Positions 1 through 8,946 of a stretch of 64,000 nt of DNA are shown piece by piece. The stretch is from Profundicola chukchiensis (GTDB taxonomy: Bacteria; Bacteroidota; Bacteroidia; Flavobacteriales; Weeksellaceae): the NCBI RefSeq assembly GCF_029664245.1, contig NZ_JANAIE010000009.1, forward strand, positions 33,543-97,542. The letters are read 5' to 3'. The position numbers and the translations under genes are program-made. Under the pieces are notes generated by a model. The model was not told the origin of the DNA. It did not search any database and saw nothing but the letters and a program-made list of their open reading frames with translations. The stretch's first letter is position 1, and each line of letters begins with the position of its first letter.

Positions 1-150
1 AACACGCTCGCGAGCCGTCATTTTACCTTTTGCTTTATGTTTTTCGATGCGCTTTTCGCCACCACCTAATTTTATTTTTCTTAACTTTTTATTTAAGGCG
101 CTAACAGACAATTTGTTATAGTCTTCTCTTTGATTGAATTTAATGTCCAT
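1..150 (-). CDS. Acyl-CoA carboxylase, carboxyltransferase (beta) subunit, N-terminal fragment
   Basis: Only the first 50 codons are in the window; the gene continues beyond base 1. The start is the ATG read leftward from base 150. The peptide begins MDIKFNQREDYNKL and contains GGGEKRIEKHKAKGKMTARE (residues about 28-47), the N-terminal signature of biotin-dependent propionyl/methylcrotonyl-type carboxylase beta chains. These cytoplasmic enzymes transfer carboxylate from carboxybiotin to an acyl-CoA. The substrate cannot be told from this fragment. The AI-2E-type gene lies about 200 bp upstream on the same strand. Confidence 0.75.
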   Translation of the reverse strand, partial: MDIKFNQREDYNKLSVSALNKKLRKIKLGGGEKRIEKHKAKGKMTARERV

Positions 151-346
151 GGTTTAATTTAAAGTTTTAAAATTATCGAAATTTGCTGAACTGACAAAGG
201 ATAGTCTGAGTTCACTTTATTAAATTTTAGAACTCAAGATTATTTTAGAATTAATATGAATTAAATCTTAATCTTCAAGTTCAAACGATCTTGATGAAAT
301 CATGACGAATAAGCTCAATCTCTAAACTCTCAATCCTACGTAAAAA

Positions 347-1357
347 TTAATAGTATTCTTCTTTGTAAATCTTAATTAATAAAAGAAATAAACTTACCAT
401 CAATGGCCCGAAGATTAATCCTAAAAAACCAAATAATGGAATTCCAATTACAACACCAAATAAGGTGATAAGTGGATGGATTTCTGCCAATCTCTGCTGT
501 ACTACAATTCTAAATAAGTTGTCTGTCAGTCCTACGACTACTACACCATAAACACCTAATCCAATAGCTTCAAAAGTTTGACCTTGTGCATAAAGGATAA
601 TTACCAAAGGGACCATACCAATAGCCGTCCCCACAAAAGGAATCATAGAGCCTAAAGTAGTTACCGCAAACCAAAACCACGGATTAGGAGCTCCAAATAT
701 ATAAAAGCCAATAAGCGCCACAGCACCTTGTAATAAAGCTACCAAAGGAATAGCTATGGCATTTGATTTTATCATTTCCTTGGAATCAATACTTACGCGC
801 TCGAAGTTTTTATCACTTAAAGGAATATATTTTCGCATGCTGTCTTTTAGATTATCATAATTAATCAACATATAATACAGACAGAAATACATAAGACCGA
901 TTATAATCGTAATATCCAATGTGCTTCCTGCAGCGCCTTCTACAAATTTTGTAATTAAATCCTCTAAATTCTCGCCTTGAAAACTTCCAGTAATATTATA
1001 GCCAACATAATTTTCCACTCTGGCTATCGTAGATCTCAACATATAAGAATACTTCTCTGAGTTTTCCATGACATCTTGAACACGGTTGGTCAAGAGAAAT
1101 AGGATTAAACCAATAGGAATAAGAACCGTGAAAATCGTAAGGACGATGAGTAAACTAGCAGATAAGGATCTTTTCCAACCTCTTTCGGTAAGTTTCTTCA
1201 TCCAACCTACCGTTAAGACATACATAATGATAGCTCCAAAAATCCCAGAAATATAGGGTGTAAGTGGAGTGAATATTAAAACGCCTAAAAGTATAATACT
1301 GGCAAGCGTAAATATTTGACGTGTTAAAAGTGGTTTTATAACTTGTTTATCTGGCAT
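347..1357 (-). CDS. AI-2E family transporter (UPF0118-type permease)
   Basis: A 336-residue polytopic inner-membrane protein. Two hydrophobic pairs lie near the N-terminus (about residues 15-60 and 65-90), followed by a soluble stretch with VENYVGYNITG, then a C-terminal block of several helices. It has the family-typical GSMIPFVGTAIGMVPL and GIPLFGFLGLIFGPLMVSL segments. Family members have been implicated in efflux of autoinducer-2 or other small molecules, or in Na+/H+ exchange, so the substrate is unknown. An in-frame TTG three codons upstream would lengthen it; the ATG at 1357 is preferred because MPDKQ precedes the first hydrophobic stretch and upstream TTG extensions recur throughout this window. 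The region 1358-1688 separates it from the divergent dnaK. Confidence 0.85.
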   Translation of the reverse strand: MPDKQVIKPLLTRQIFTLASIILLGVLIFTPLTPYISGIFGAIIMYVLTVGWMKKLTERGWKRSLSASLLIVLTIFTVLIPIGLILFLLTNRVQDVMENSEKYSYMLRSTIARVENYVGYNITGSFQGENLEDLITKFVEGAAGSTLDITIIIGLMYFCLYYMLINYDNLKDSMRKYIPLSDKNFERVSIDSKEMIKSNAIAIPLVALLQGAVALIGFYIFGAPNPWFWFAVTTLGSMIPFVGTAIGMVPLVIILYAQGQTFEAIGLGVYGVVVVGLTDNLFRIVVQQRLAEIHPLITLFGVVIGIPLFGFLGLIFGPLMVSLFLLLIKIYKEEYY

Positions 1358-1599
1358 GGATATCAATTTAATGTAAATGTAATAGATTTTGTTCTAAAAT
1401 ATGAATTCGAAAGATGGTTCGCGATTAGCTTTGAGTTTTTAAAATCTACAACCTAAAAAAATGTCATTTAAAAGGCGCTCACTATAGATTCATTAAAATT
1501 ATGACAGATTGTTGAGTAACATACCTGACTTGTAATCGTCTAAAATACAGTTGTTTTTAAAATTAAAACAAAGAATTTGCGACAATATGACAGAATTTA

Positions 1600-1613
1600 C
1601 TGCCAAAAGGCAG
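1600..1613. promoter_or_regulatory. Inverted repeat upstream of the dnaK promoter
   Basis: CTGCCAAAAGGCAG is a perfect 5-bp inverted repeat with a 4-base spacer. It sits about 13 bp upstream of the -24-like GG of the dnaK promoter. A related half-pattern, GACAATATGACAG, lies just before it (1581-1593). The position fits a regulator-binding site for heat-shock control; no regulator can be named from the sequence. Confidence 0.35.
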
Positions 1614-1623
1614 AAAAATGCGA

Positions 1624-1640
1624 TTGGTATATCTTTTGTC
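1624..1640 (+). promoter_or_regulatory. Candidate -24/-12 (sigma-54-like) promoter of dnaK
   Basis: The sequence TTGGTATATCTTTTGTC places GG (1626-1627) exactly ten bases before GT (1638-1639), the spacing of sigma-54 promoters, although the -12 dinucleotide is GT rather than GC. The start codon is about 60 bases downstream, almost the same distance as for the similar element before groES. A housekeeping reading (TATCTTTTG as an imperfect -7 box) is also possible. The rest of 1358-1688 holds nothing else recognisable. Confidence 0.4.
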
Positions 1641-1688
1641 TTTTAAGAGGAAAATTAACTTAAAAATAGAAAATAAAAATATTAAGAT

Positions 1689-3593
1689 ATGAGTAAGATT
1701 ATAGGTATTGACTTAGGAACTACTAACTCGTGTGTTGCAGTAATGGAGGGTAACGACCCTACCGTAATCCCTAATGCTGAAGGGAAAAGAACAACACCAT
1801 CAGTTGTAGCCTTTGTTGAAAACGGTGAAAGAAAAGTAGGTGATCCTGCAAAAAGACAAGCGGTAACTAACCCAGAAAAAACGATTTATTCAATTAAGCG
1901 TTTTATCGGTGAAAACTTCGCACAAAACGAAGACGATATTAGTTCAGTAGCTTATAAGGTTATTAAAGGTGCAGGTGGAACTACAAAAGTAAAAATTGAC
2001 GATAGAGAGTATACGCCTCAAGAAATCTCTGCTATGATTCTTCAGAAAATGAAGAAAACTGCTGAAGATTATTTAGGTACTACAGTAAGTAGAGCGGTAA
2101 TTACAGTTCCTGCTTATTTTGATGATGCTCAGCGTCAAGCTACTAAAGAAGCAGGTGAAATTGCTGGTCTTAAAGTAGAAAGAATTATTAATGAGCCTAC
2201 AGCTGCTGCTTTGGCTTATGGATTAGATAAACAAGCTGAAGATAAAAAAGTTGCTGTATATGACTTAGGTGGAGGTACATTCGATATTTCTATCTTAGAA
2301 TTAGGTGACGGTGTGTTCGAAGTATTATCAACACATGGTGATACACACTTAGGTGGTGATGACTTTGATAACCAAATTATCGATTGGTTGGCAGATGAGT
2401 TCCAAAAAGAAGAGGACTTTGATTTAAGAAAAGACTCAATTGCATTACAGCGTCTAAAAGAAGCTGCTGAGAAAGCTAAGATTGAATTGTCATCTTCTCA
2501 ATCAACTGAAATTAACTTACCTTATATTACAGCTACGGCTACAGGACCTAAGCACTTGGTACAAACATTAACGAGAGCTAAATTCGATCAAATGACCGAA
2601 GATTTAGTTAAGCGCTCAATGCAACCATGTCAGAAAGCTTTAGATGATGCAAAATTAAAAGCATCAGATATTGATGAGGTAATCTTGGTAGGTGGATCTA
2701 CACGTATCCCTAAAATCCAAGAGGAAGTAGAGAAGTTCTTTGGTCAAAAACCTTCTAAAGGAGTTAACCCAGATGAGGTTGTAGCAGTAGGAGCAGCAAT
2801 TCAAGGTGGTGTATTAACTGGTGAGGTAAAAGACGTATTGTTATTAGATGTAACTCCACTTTCATTAGGTATTGAAACAATGGGAGGTGTGTTTACAAAA
2901 TTAATCGAGTCTAACACTACGATTCCAACTAAGAAGTCTGAGACTTTCTCTACGGCAGCTGACAATCAGCCTGCGGTAACGATTAGAGTTGGTCAAGGTG
3001 AGCGTCCAATGTTTGCTCAAAACAAAGAAATCGGTCGTTTTGACTTAGTTGACATTCCACCAGCGCCAAGAGGAGTTCCTCAGATTGAAGTAACTTTCGA
3101 TATCGACGCGAACGGTATTATGCATGTTTCGGCTAAAGATAAAGGAACAGGAAAAGAGCAGTCTATTAAGATTGAAGCTTCTTCTGGATTATCTGAAGAG
3201 GAAATCGAAAGAATGAAGAAAGAAGCTGAAGAAAATGCAGCTCAGGATGCTAAGGCAAAAGAGAAAATTGAAAAATTGAACGCTGCTGATAGCATGATCT
3301 TCCAGACAGAGAAGCAATTAAAAGAATATGGTGATAAGATCAGTGATGATAAGAAAAAACCAATCGAAGATGCTTTAGCAGAATTAAAAACTGCTCACGA
3401 AGGTCAAGAAGTAGATGCAATTGATGCAGCTATGGAGAAAATCAACAATGCATGGAATGCAGCTTCAGAAGAAATGTATGCTGCTATGAACGATGGTGGA
3501 GCAGCAGGAGCACAAGGAGCGCCTAATGCAGATCAATCATCTGACAGCGGAGCTAGCGATGTAGAAGATGTAGATTTCGAAGAAGTTAAATAA
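1689..3593 (+). CDS. dnaK: Chaperone protein DnaK (Hsp70)
   Basis: A 634-residue cytoplasmic ATP-dependent chaperone that binds exposed hydrophobic segments of client proteins and works with DnaJ and GrpE (neither is in this window). The N-terminal nucleotide-binding domain starts [17 protein letters not shown] and includes [11 protein letters not shown] and GGSTRIPK. The substrate-binding domain carries [17 protein letters not shown] and the linker. The helical lid ends in a Gly/Ala-rich stretch and an acidic tail, [10 protein letters not shown], close to the canonical EEVK end. Length is normal. The gene stands alone, with a candidate -24/-12 promoter upstream and a strong hairpin terminator immediately downstream. 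Confidence 0.98.
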   Translation: MSKIIGIDLGTTNSCVAVMEGNDPTVIPNAEGKRTTPSVVAFVENGERKVGDPAKRQAVTNPEKTIYSIKRFIGENFAQNEDDISSVAYKVIKGAGGTTKVKIDDREYTPQEISAMILQKMKKTAEDYLGTTVSRAVITVPAYFDDAQRQATKEAGEIAGLKVERIINEPTAAALAYGLDKQAEDKKVAVYDLGGGTFDISILELGDGVFEVLSTHGDTHLGGDDFDNQIIDWLADEFQKEEDFDLRKDSIALQRLKEAAEKAKIELSSSQSTEINLPYITATATGPKHLVQTLTRAKFDQMTEDLVKRSMQPCQKALDDAKLKASDIDEVILVGGSTRIPKIQEEVEKFFGQKPSKGVNPDEVVAVGAAIQGGVLTGEVKDVLLLDVTPLSLGIETMGGVFTKLIESNTTIPTKKSETFSTAADNQPAVTIRVGQGERPMFAQNKEIGRFDLVDIPPAPRGVPQIEVTFDIDANGIMHVSAKDKGTGKEQSIKIEASSGLSEEEIERMKKEAEENAAQDAKAKEKIEKLNAADSMIFQTEKQLKEYGDKISDDKKKPIEDALAELKTAHEGQEVDAIDAAMEKINNAWNAASEEMYAAMNDGGAAGAQGAPNADQSSDSGASDVEDVDFEEVK

Positions 3594-3633
3594 TAGTTCC
3601 TATCGTAGTCAAATACGTATAGATTTTATAAAG

Positions 3634-3663
3634 AAACCGTCTCAATTTTGAGGCGGTTTTTTC
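3634..3663 (+). terminator. Rho-independent terminator of dnaK
   Basis: The arms AAACCGTCTCA and TGAGGCGGTTT (one G-T pair) surround a short AT loop, followed by a T run. It lies 40 bases after the dnaK stop. Confidence 0.85.
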
Positions 3664-3774
3664 TTTTTGGTTTTAAGTTAAGTTTTGAAAACAACTTTAT
3701 AAAAGGTGAGTTTTAGGAAGATTTGTTTAAAAATGGTTTTAAATCATGGATATTTTTTATAAAAAGTTAAAAGC

Positions 3775-3790
3775 TTGGCAAATGATTTGC
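3775..3790 (+). promoter_or_regulatory. Candidate sigma-54 promoter (GG-N10-GC) before the lipoprotein operon
   Basis: TTGGCAAATGATTTGC has TGGCA at -24 and TTTGC at -12, with exactly ten bases between GG (3777-3778) and GC (3789-3790). That is the best -24/-12 match in the window. The start codon is 54 bases after the -12 GC. The segment also forms a perfect 15-base palindrome, GGCAAATGATTTGCC (3777-3791), so it could instead be an operator. Confidence 0.5.
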
Positions 3791-3843
3791 CTATTGTTTC
3801 CATACTAATGCGATAATAATTAAATTGCACAAAATTATTTTTG

Positions 3844-4914
3844 ATGAATAGAATATTTATAATGTTATCACTAGTTGTAGTGGTTGCATCATGTAAAAAA
3901 CAAGAAAAGCCAACCGTTGTAGGAACCAATGAAAAAGGTGAGGAGTTAGTTGTAAATGAAACCGGTGATACGGTAGTTTATGTTGCACCTGTCGCTGATA
4001 ATTCTGAAGTAGAAGAGCAGGAAAGTGAAGAGGTAGCTGCAATTAAACCAGAAAAAGACGGTACTTATAAATTTGAATTAAACCTTAAGAAAGGTCAAGA
4101 ATATCCATTTAAAATTAAGACAAAAGCTACCAACTCACAATCAGATGGTAAGCAAAGTCAAACGATTACTCAAGAATCTTCTACAGCAGTAGCTTATGAG
4201 GTGAAAGAAATCAAAGACAGTGTTTTTATTTTGGATGTGACATATAAGCAGTTTGCTGAAAGTATGACAGATGGTAAGGAGAAATTGGGATTCGATACGA
4301 ATGCAGCTGAACCAACCAATGAAGAAGCAAAGCAAAGATGGAAATTTAATAAAGCTGTTGTAGGGAATACTTTCCAAATGGAAGTTAGCAAAAGCGGAAA
4401 AGTTCAGAATATTACTAACCTATATAAGGTAAGACAGAATGTGAAAAATGCTATGAAAGCAGGTTTGAGCGAAGATGAGTTAAAAGGACTTGATTCATTC
4501 TTAGCTGCAGCATTAAGCGACGAAGCTATGCAGCAGCAGTTTGAAGAGTCTATGGCATATTACCCAAAGAAAAAAGTAAAACCAGGTGATACTTGGTCAA
4601 GAAATGAGTCTGAAGGTAATGCTAGCTCAAATGTGAACTATACTTTCGAAGGAATTAAGGACGGTGTTGCAACCATCAAAATCAGCGGAACTAGTAGCGG
4701 AAGTGATTCTAAAACCGACCCAAATGGAAGCGGAATGAAACTTTTCCAAAGTTTAGAGGGTAAAGTTAACGGTGACGTTAAGATTGATGTTAAAAGTGGA
4801 TGGGTTAAAAATGCAGAAATGAAAAAGAATGAAACCATCAGAATGACGCAAGAATTCCAAGGACAGAAAATGAATTTTTCTTCTGAAACTAAATCTACAA
4901 CCACTATTAACTAA
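3844..4914 (+). CDS. Envelope lipoprotein, probably DUF6263-type
   Basis: A 356-residue predicted lipoprotein. The signal peptide MNRIFIMLSLVVVVASC ends in a lipobox (VASC), so the mature protein starts at Cys17. An acidic linker rich in Glu and Val follows. The main domain begins near residue 78 (YKFELNLKKGQEYPFKI) and is rich in beta-strand patterns. The pattern resembles the Bacteroidota family DUF6263, recalled from memory and not searched; no function is known. The ATG at 3844 is chosen over the adjacent TTG at 3841. It is the first gene of a tight operon: the next gene starts 5 bases after the stop. A palindromic sigma-54-like site lies upstream. Confidence 0.7.
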   Translation: MNRIFIMLSLVVVVASCKKQEKPTVVGTNEKGEELVVNETGDTVVYVAPVADNSEVEEQESEEVAAIKPEKDGTYKFELNLKKGQEYPFKIKTKATNSQSDGKQSQTITQESSTAVAYEVKEIKDSVFILDVTYKQFAESMTDGKEKLGFDTNAAEPTNEEAKQRWKFNKAVVGNTFQMEVSKSGKVQNITNLYKVRQNVKNAMKAGLSEDELKGLDSFLAAALSDEAMQQQFEESMAYYPKKKVKPGDTWSRNESEGNASSNVNYTFEGIKDGVATIKISGTSSGSDSKTDPNGSGMKLFQSLEGKVNGDVKIDVKSGWVKNAEMKKNETIRMTQEFQGQKMNFSSETKSTTTIN

Positions 4915-4919
4915 TAAGA

Positions 4920-5141
4920 ATGGGTGCGGTTTTTAAATTTTTACTATTCTTTTTTCTTGCCTACTTTATTTTTAGTTGGGTGCGCAGTTTAATCATGCCA
5001 TCTCAACAGAAAAGGCAAAATGAAAAGGAGGTAAGGATTTTTAAGAGTAAAGACGTCGAAAAACCTAAGGTGGACGTGCAAGATGCCGAAACCATCGACT
5101 TCGAGGAAATTAAAGATCCACGTAATTCGGATGTAAATTAA
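4920..5141 (+). CDS. Small membrane-anchored protein, DUF4834-type
   Basis: 73 residues: an N-terminal transmembrane helix (MGAVFKFLLFFFLAYFIFSW, about residues 4-24), then a charged, probably disordered cytoplasmic tail containing FKSKDVEKPK and an acidic patch, AETIDFEEIKDP. This shape and its place before a YfhO-type gene match the Bacteroidota family DUF4834, whose function is not known. It starts 5 bases after the preceding lipoprotein stop, which suggests co-transcription. Single-helix, acidic-tail proteins of this kind could be adaptors for membrane complexes; that is inference. Confidence 0.65.
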   Translation: MGAVFKFLLFFFLAYFIFSWVRSLIMPSQQKRQNEKEVRIFKSKDVEKPKVDVQDAETIDFEEIKDPRNSDVN

Positions 5142-5172
5142 GTTTACATCTATATAGAACGATTTAAACCAT

Positions 5173-5180
5173 TAACTTTG
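5173..5180 (+). promoter_or_regulatory. -7 promoter element upstream of the yfhO-like gene
   Basis: TAACTTTG matches the Bacteroidota -7 consensus TAnnTTTG and lies 45 bases before the chosen ATG at 5226. No convincing TTTG sits at the expected -33 position, so it may be only a secondary promoter inside the operon. Confidence 0.35.
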
Positions 5181-5225
5181 GCAGAGTTTTATTAATTTAG
5201 AACTTTGTCAAAGTTATTTTTTTAT

Positions 5226-7763
5226 ATGAAAAACTTCAATCAAAACTTAATATTCTCGGGGCTGGCTTTGCTGGTTTTCGTTGTAATATCATTGGTTTAT
5301 AACTCGCCTGTAATAAGCGGAAATAAATCTATCTCTCAGCCAGATATCATCAACTACAAAGGAAGTGCGCAAGAAATGGTAGAGCACAAGCAAGCTACTG
5401 GTGAACAAACTTATTGGTCTGATGCTATGTTTGGAGGAATGCCAACCTATCAAACAGGTGCGCAGTATCCGAATCATTGGATTAAAAAGTTAGATGAAAC
5501 GATTCGCTTTTTACCACGTCCTGCGGATTACATGTTTATCATGTTTGTAGGCTTTTTTATTCTTGGAATGGTCTTATTTCGTAATTGGAAATACGCTTTT
5601 TTAGGTGCTTGTCTCTTTGCGATGGGAACTTATTTCTTCCAACTCTACGAAGCTGGACATAACTCCAAGGTTCATGCAATAGCTTATTTTGCGCCACTTA
5701 CAGCAGGTGTGTTACTTTTATATAGAAAGAGATATATTTTAGGTTTCTTAATGACAGCCTTTTTTATGGCGCTTGAGTTGGTGGCAAACCACCCGCAAAT
5801 GACATATTATCTAGGTTTAGGCTTATTGGTTTATGTGATTATTGAGGGAGTTGAGAGCTTTAAAACGGGTGAAATTAAATCATTCGTAATATCTAGCGCA
5901 TTGGCTTTATTTGCTGTAATCCTAGGGCTAGGAATGAATGCTACAGGAGCGATTACATCTTATGAGTATGGTGAAGCTTCTACGCGTGGTAAAAATGATA
6001 TTTCTTTGATTGAAGGTAAAAACCCAAATGGTTTAGACAAAGATTATATCACGCATTGGAGCTATGGTAAATTAGAGACTTTAAACCTTTTTATTCCCAA
6101 CTTTATGGGTGGAGGAAGTGCCGAACCAGATGTTTATAAAGAAAACTTAAAAGCCTCATTAAATAAAGCGCCAAGTCAAGAAGAGTATCAATATTTCTCT
6201 CAAGCGATAAATTATATTTCAACTTATTGGGGTGATCAGCCGTTTACAAGTGGACCAGCTTACCAAGGGGCCGTTGTGATTTTATTGTTTTTCTTGGGGA
6301 TGTTTTTCGTTAAGGGTAAATATAAATGGTGGTTAGTTTCAGCAACCATTATGAGTATTCTCTTAGCTTGGGGTAAAAATATGATGTGGTTAACTGATCT
6401 TTTCATTGATTACTTTCCAATGTATAGCAAATTTAGAGCGGTGTCTTCTATCTTAGTTATTGCTGAATTCACTATGCCTTTATTGGCGGTATGGGGAGTT
6501 TACAAATTCTTTAATGACGAAGAATTAACCCAAGAATATAAAAAGAAGATTTTGCTTTATGTAGGAGGAGGCATAGTTGCTTTTATAGTTTTATTAACTG
6601 TTGCTGGCGGAGGGTTATTTGATTTCTCAACCGATTTCGAAAAGCAATTTCCAGCTTATATTCAAGAGGGAATTCGAGCAGATAGGATTTCCATGTTTAG
6701 AAGTGATGCCATTAGAACTTTAATTTTCGTAATGCTGTCCTTAGCTCTATTAGCAGGCTATGTCTATGAAAAGATTAAAATGAAAGAAATCGTTATTCTA
6801 GGCTTGGCATTATTAACTTTAGTTGACCTTTGGGGCGTAGATAGACGTTATCTAAACGATGATAATTACATTCCAAAGCAGTATGTAGATTATCCATTCC
6901 CGACTGAAATGACGCAACGTTTGTATAACGAGGCGCAAGCGAACCCATCTTTGATGCAAGTGGCGTATCGCGTAGATAAGAATAGAGTTTTAGCTGATTT
7001 AAAGAAACAAGATACTTCGAGATTTAGATTGTTTGATGCTGAAGGCAATACTTTCAATGATGCTTCAACTTCTTATTTTGTAAACTCTATTGGTGGTTAT
7101 CACGGGGCCAAAATGCAAAATTTCCAAAATATTATAGATATATACTTATCAAGAGATTCAATTATTGAAAAGCGTCTTGGTGTTGAGCAAAAAGGCCAAA
7201 ATATATTGGATATGTTGAATACCAAATACTTTTTGGTACCAGGTCAAAATGGTTCTGAAATTATTCAAAACCCAGGAGCTTTAGGAAATGCATGGTTTGT
7301 AGAAGAGGTAAAGGCAGTAGAGGATCCAAATCAAGCGATATTAGACATTGCTAAGATAGATTTGTCGAAACAAGCTGTCGCGGATTGGGCACAAGATAAA
7401 ACCTATCAAGTAGATTCTACGAGTCAAATTCAATTAATAGATCATGCTCCAAATCGTTTGGTATATAAATCCAATAATAAGAATGATGGATTTGCTGTGT
7501 TTTCAGAAATCTACTACGACAAAGGTTGGCAAGCAAGTATAGATGGTAAGGAAGTTGATATTGTAAAGACGAATTACTTTGTTCGTGGTTTAGAAATTCC
7601 AAAAGGTCAACACGAAATTGAATTGAAATTTGATCCGCAATCTGTTAAAACAGGAAGTTTAATTACTTTATCTTCTCATATTATATTCATTTTATTACTA
7701 ATAGGAGGAGTGTATTGGATGTGGAAGAATAAGGATGAAAACCAGTTCGGAGAAGAAAAATAA
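5226..7763 (+). CDS. YfhO family membrane protein
   Basis: 845 residues with many transmembrane helices (from residue 8 onward, about a dozen) and a large extracytoplasmic C-terminal region (about residues 550-815), then a final helix (ITLSSHIIFILLLIGGVYWMW). The overall plan (PMYSKFRAVSSILVIAEF in the middle, YDKGWQASIDGKEVDIVKTN near the end) fits the YfhO family, related to GT-C glycosyltransferases and linked in Firmicutes to glycosylation of wall polymers. In Bacteroidota the target is not established. The ATG at 5226 is chosen over a TTG at 5205 because the upstream segment overlaps AT-rich promoter-like DNA. The next gene begins 4 bases after its stop. Confidence 0.8.
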   Translation: MKNFNQNLIFSGLALLVFVVISLVYNSPVISGNKSISQPDIINYKGSAQEMVEHKQATGEQTYWSDAMFGGMPTYQTGAQYPNHWIKKLDETIRFLPRPADYMFIMFVGFFILGMVLFRNWKYAFLGACLFAMGTYFFQLYEAGHNSKVHAIAYFAPLTAGVLLLYRKRYILGFLMTAFFMALELVANHPQMTYYLGLGLLVYVIIEGVESFKTGEIKSFVISSALALFAVILGLGMNATGAITSYEYGEASTRGKNDISLIEGKNPNGLDKDYITHWSYGKLETLNLFIPNFMGGGSAEPDVYKENLKASLNKAPSQEEYQYFSQAINYISTYWGDQPFTSGPAYQGAVVILLFFLGMFFVKGKYKWWLVSATIMSILLAWGKNMMWLTDLFIDYFPMYSKFRAVSSILVIAEFTMPLLAVWGVYKFFNDEELTQEYKKKILLYVGGGIVAFIVLLTVAGGGLFDFSTDFEKQFPAYIQEGIRADRISMFRSDAIRTLIFVMLSLALLAGYVYEKIKMKEIVILGLALLTLVDLWGVDRRYLNDDNYIPKQYVDYPFPTEMTQRLYNEAQANPSLMQVAYRVDKNRVLADLKKQDTSRFRLFDAEGNTFNDASTSYFVNSIGGYHGAKMQNFQNIIDIYLSRDSIIEKRLGVEQKGQNILDMLNTKYFLVPGQNGSEIIQNPGALGNAWFVEEVKAVEDPNQAILDIAKIDLSKQAVADWAQDKTYQVDSTSQIQLIDHAPNRLVYKSNNKNDGFAVFSEIYYDKGWQASIDGKEVDIVKTNYFVRGLEIPKGQHEIELKFDPQSVKTGSLITLSSHIIFILLLIGGVYWMWKNKDENQFGEEK

Positions 7764-7767
7764 TATC

Positions 7768-8334
7768 ATGAAAAATTTAAGTTTATTAATCATTGGTCTT
7801 TTATTGATAACTGCTATTACCTCTTGTAATAATAGTGGAGAAATTACATCTACCCACGCAGAAGGCTTAGTAGAAGAGTATTTGGTTTTAAATCCACATT
7901 ATGAAACGGCTTATTTTGAAACTAACAAAATAAGGCTAACATCTAAAAGAGATGCAGATTTAATTGAAACCATTCGCGATTTAGAAGATCAAGGTTTAAT
8001 AGAAATTGTTGATGAGAATTCACGTAAGAAATGGTTTTCTAAGGACAGTGTATTTGTGATTACACCAAGTTTAACTAAAGAGGCGTTGCCTTATGTTGTT
8101 AAACAAGCTAAGAATAGAACCGAAGTTAAAACCGTCGAATATGAACTTGATGATTCAAGAGAAATACTATTCACAAGAAAAACAGATAAATCTGTAAGTT
8201 TCAATGCGATTTTATTGAAGAAGAAAACGCCATTTTATTCTTTTGGAAAAGATAAAAACCCAAATTCAGAATTTATTACTAAAGAATTTAAAGCGAAATA
8301 TGTAGAGGATAAAGGTTGGGTACTGGTTCGATAA
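7768..8334 (+). CDS. Predicted lipoprotein of unknown function
   Basis: 188 residues with signal peptide MKNLSLLIIGLLLITAITSC and lipobox ITSC. The mature region has no family I recognise. It contains a possible winged-helix-like stretch (RDADLIETIRDLEDQGLIEIV, about residues 50-70) followed by beta-rich sequence. An in-frame ATG at 7735 lies inside the preceding gene and would place charged residues before the signal peptide, so the ATG at 7768 is preferred. It is the last gene of the operon with yfhO; a hairpin terminator follows. Confidence 0.6.
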   Translation: MKNLSLLIIGLLLITAITSCNNSGEITSTHAEGLVEEYLVLNPHYETAYFETNKIRLTSKRDADLIETIRDLEDQGLIEIVDENSRKKWFSKDSVFVITPSLTKEALPYVVKQAKNRTEVKTVEYELDDSREILFTRKTDKSVSFNAILLKKKTPFYSFGKDKNPNSEFITKEFKAKYVEDKGWVLVR

Positions 8335-8383
8335 ACCAACTTGATAATCTATAAACAATCCTAAAGGATTTAATCCTATTATA

Positions 8384-8430
8384 AAATCATTCAATTAAGC
8401 TTTTAAAGTAAAGCTATTGAATGATTTTTT
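8384..8430 (+). terminator. Terminator after the lipoprotein-yfhO operon
   Basis: The arms AAATCATTCAAT (8384-8395) and ATTGAATGATTT (8416-8427) are fully complementary and are followed by a run of T. The loop contains a secondary AAGCTT/AAAGCT pairing. Confidence 0.8.
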
Positions 8431-8502
8431 TTACTTCAACCTTAAATATAAGTTTCTTTAAACTTAATAAAATCAATGTTTTAATTTGATTAATACCCTG
8501 CG

Positions 8503-8517
8503 CGGCACGAATTTCGA
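8503..8517 (+). promoter_or_regulatory. Candidate -24/-12-like element before the copper-binding protein gene
   Basis: CGGCACGAATTTCGA has an excellent -24 half (GGCACG) and GG-N10-GA spacing, but the -12 half (TTCGA) departs from TTGC. It lies about 36 bases before the ATG. It is reported because the same spacing recurs before groES and dnaK. Confidence 0.25.
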
Positions 8518-8552
8518 GGCATACACCTTGATAATCAAAAAAAAACTTTCAA

Positions 8553-8876
8553 ATGATGACTAACAAAAATTTAATTGAAGCATTAAATAATTGCATCGCA
8601 TATTGTAATTACTGTGCGGGAGCTTGTTTAAAAGAGGATAACGTGAAAATGATGGCCGATTGTATTCATTCGGATATAGTTTGTGCCGAGATCTGTACTA
8701 CCACTGCAAAGCTGCTGGCTATGGATTCTGATATGGCTCGAAAGATGGTGGAAATATGTAAAGAGGCTTGCGAGAAATGTGCGCAAGAATGTGAGCAACA
8801 CGATCATCAACATTGTAAGGATTGTGCAGAAGCTTGTAGAAAATGTGCAGATGCCTGTGCGGCGTATTTATCTTAA
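8553..8876 (+). CDS. Cysteine-rich four-helix-bundle copper-binding protein (Csp-like, DUF326)
   Basis: 107 residues with 16 cysteines (14, 18, 21, 25, 37, 44, 48, 69, 73, 76, 80, 88, 91, 95, 98, 102), spaced three or four apart along predicted helices, plus a His-rich loop (HDHQH, 83-87). This is the pattern of the Csp copper-storage family, in which thiols lining a four-helix bundle hold many Cu(I) ions. There is no signal peptide, so it should be cytosolic, like Csp3. It is shorter than the best-studied members. A second in-frame ATG directly follows the first, and either could be used. It is a single-gene unit; a bidirectional terminator separates it from glyS. Confidence 0.85.
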   Translation: MMTNKNLIEALNNCIAYCNYCAGACLKEDNVKMMADCIHSDIVCAEICTTTAKLLAMDSDMARKMVEICKEACEKCAQECEQHDHQHCKDCAEACRKCADACAAYLS

Positions 8877-8890
8877 AACTATTAAAAACA

Positions 8891-8924
8891 AAAAGGCTGC
8901 TTAAAGTTAAATAAGCAGCCTTTT
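8891..8924. terminator. Bidirectional terminator between the Csp-like gene and glyS
   Basis: A 13-bp perfect stem (AAAAGGCTGCTTA with TAAGCAGCCTTTT) lies between two convergent genes. It has A and T runs on both sides, so it can serve both strands. Confidence 0.9.
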
Positions 8925-8946
8925 AATTTTGTATGATTTCTAGAAA

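Noticed and set aside
347..1366. TTG and GTG start extensions (for example at 1366, 5205, 14088, 27536, 31329, 50465)
   Set aside because: Each is followed closely by an ATG that fits the family N-terminus or signal peptide, and several overlap promoter boxes.
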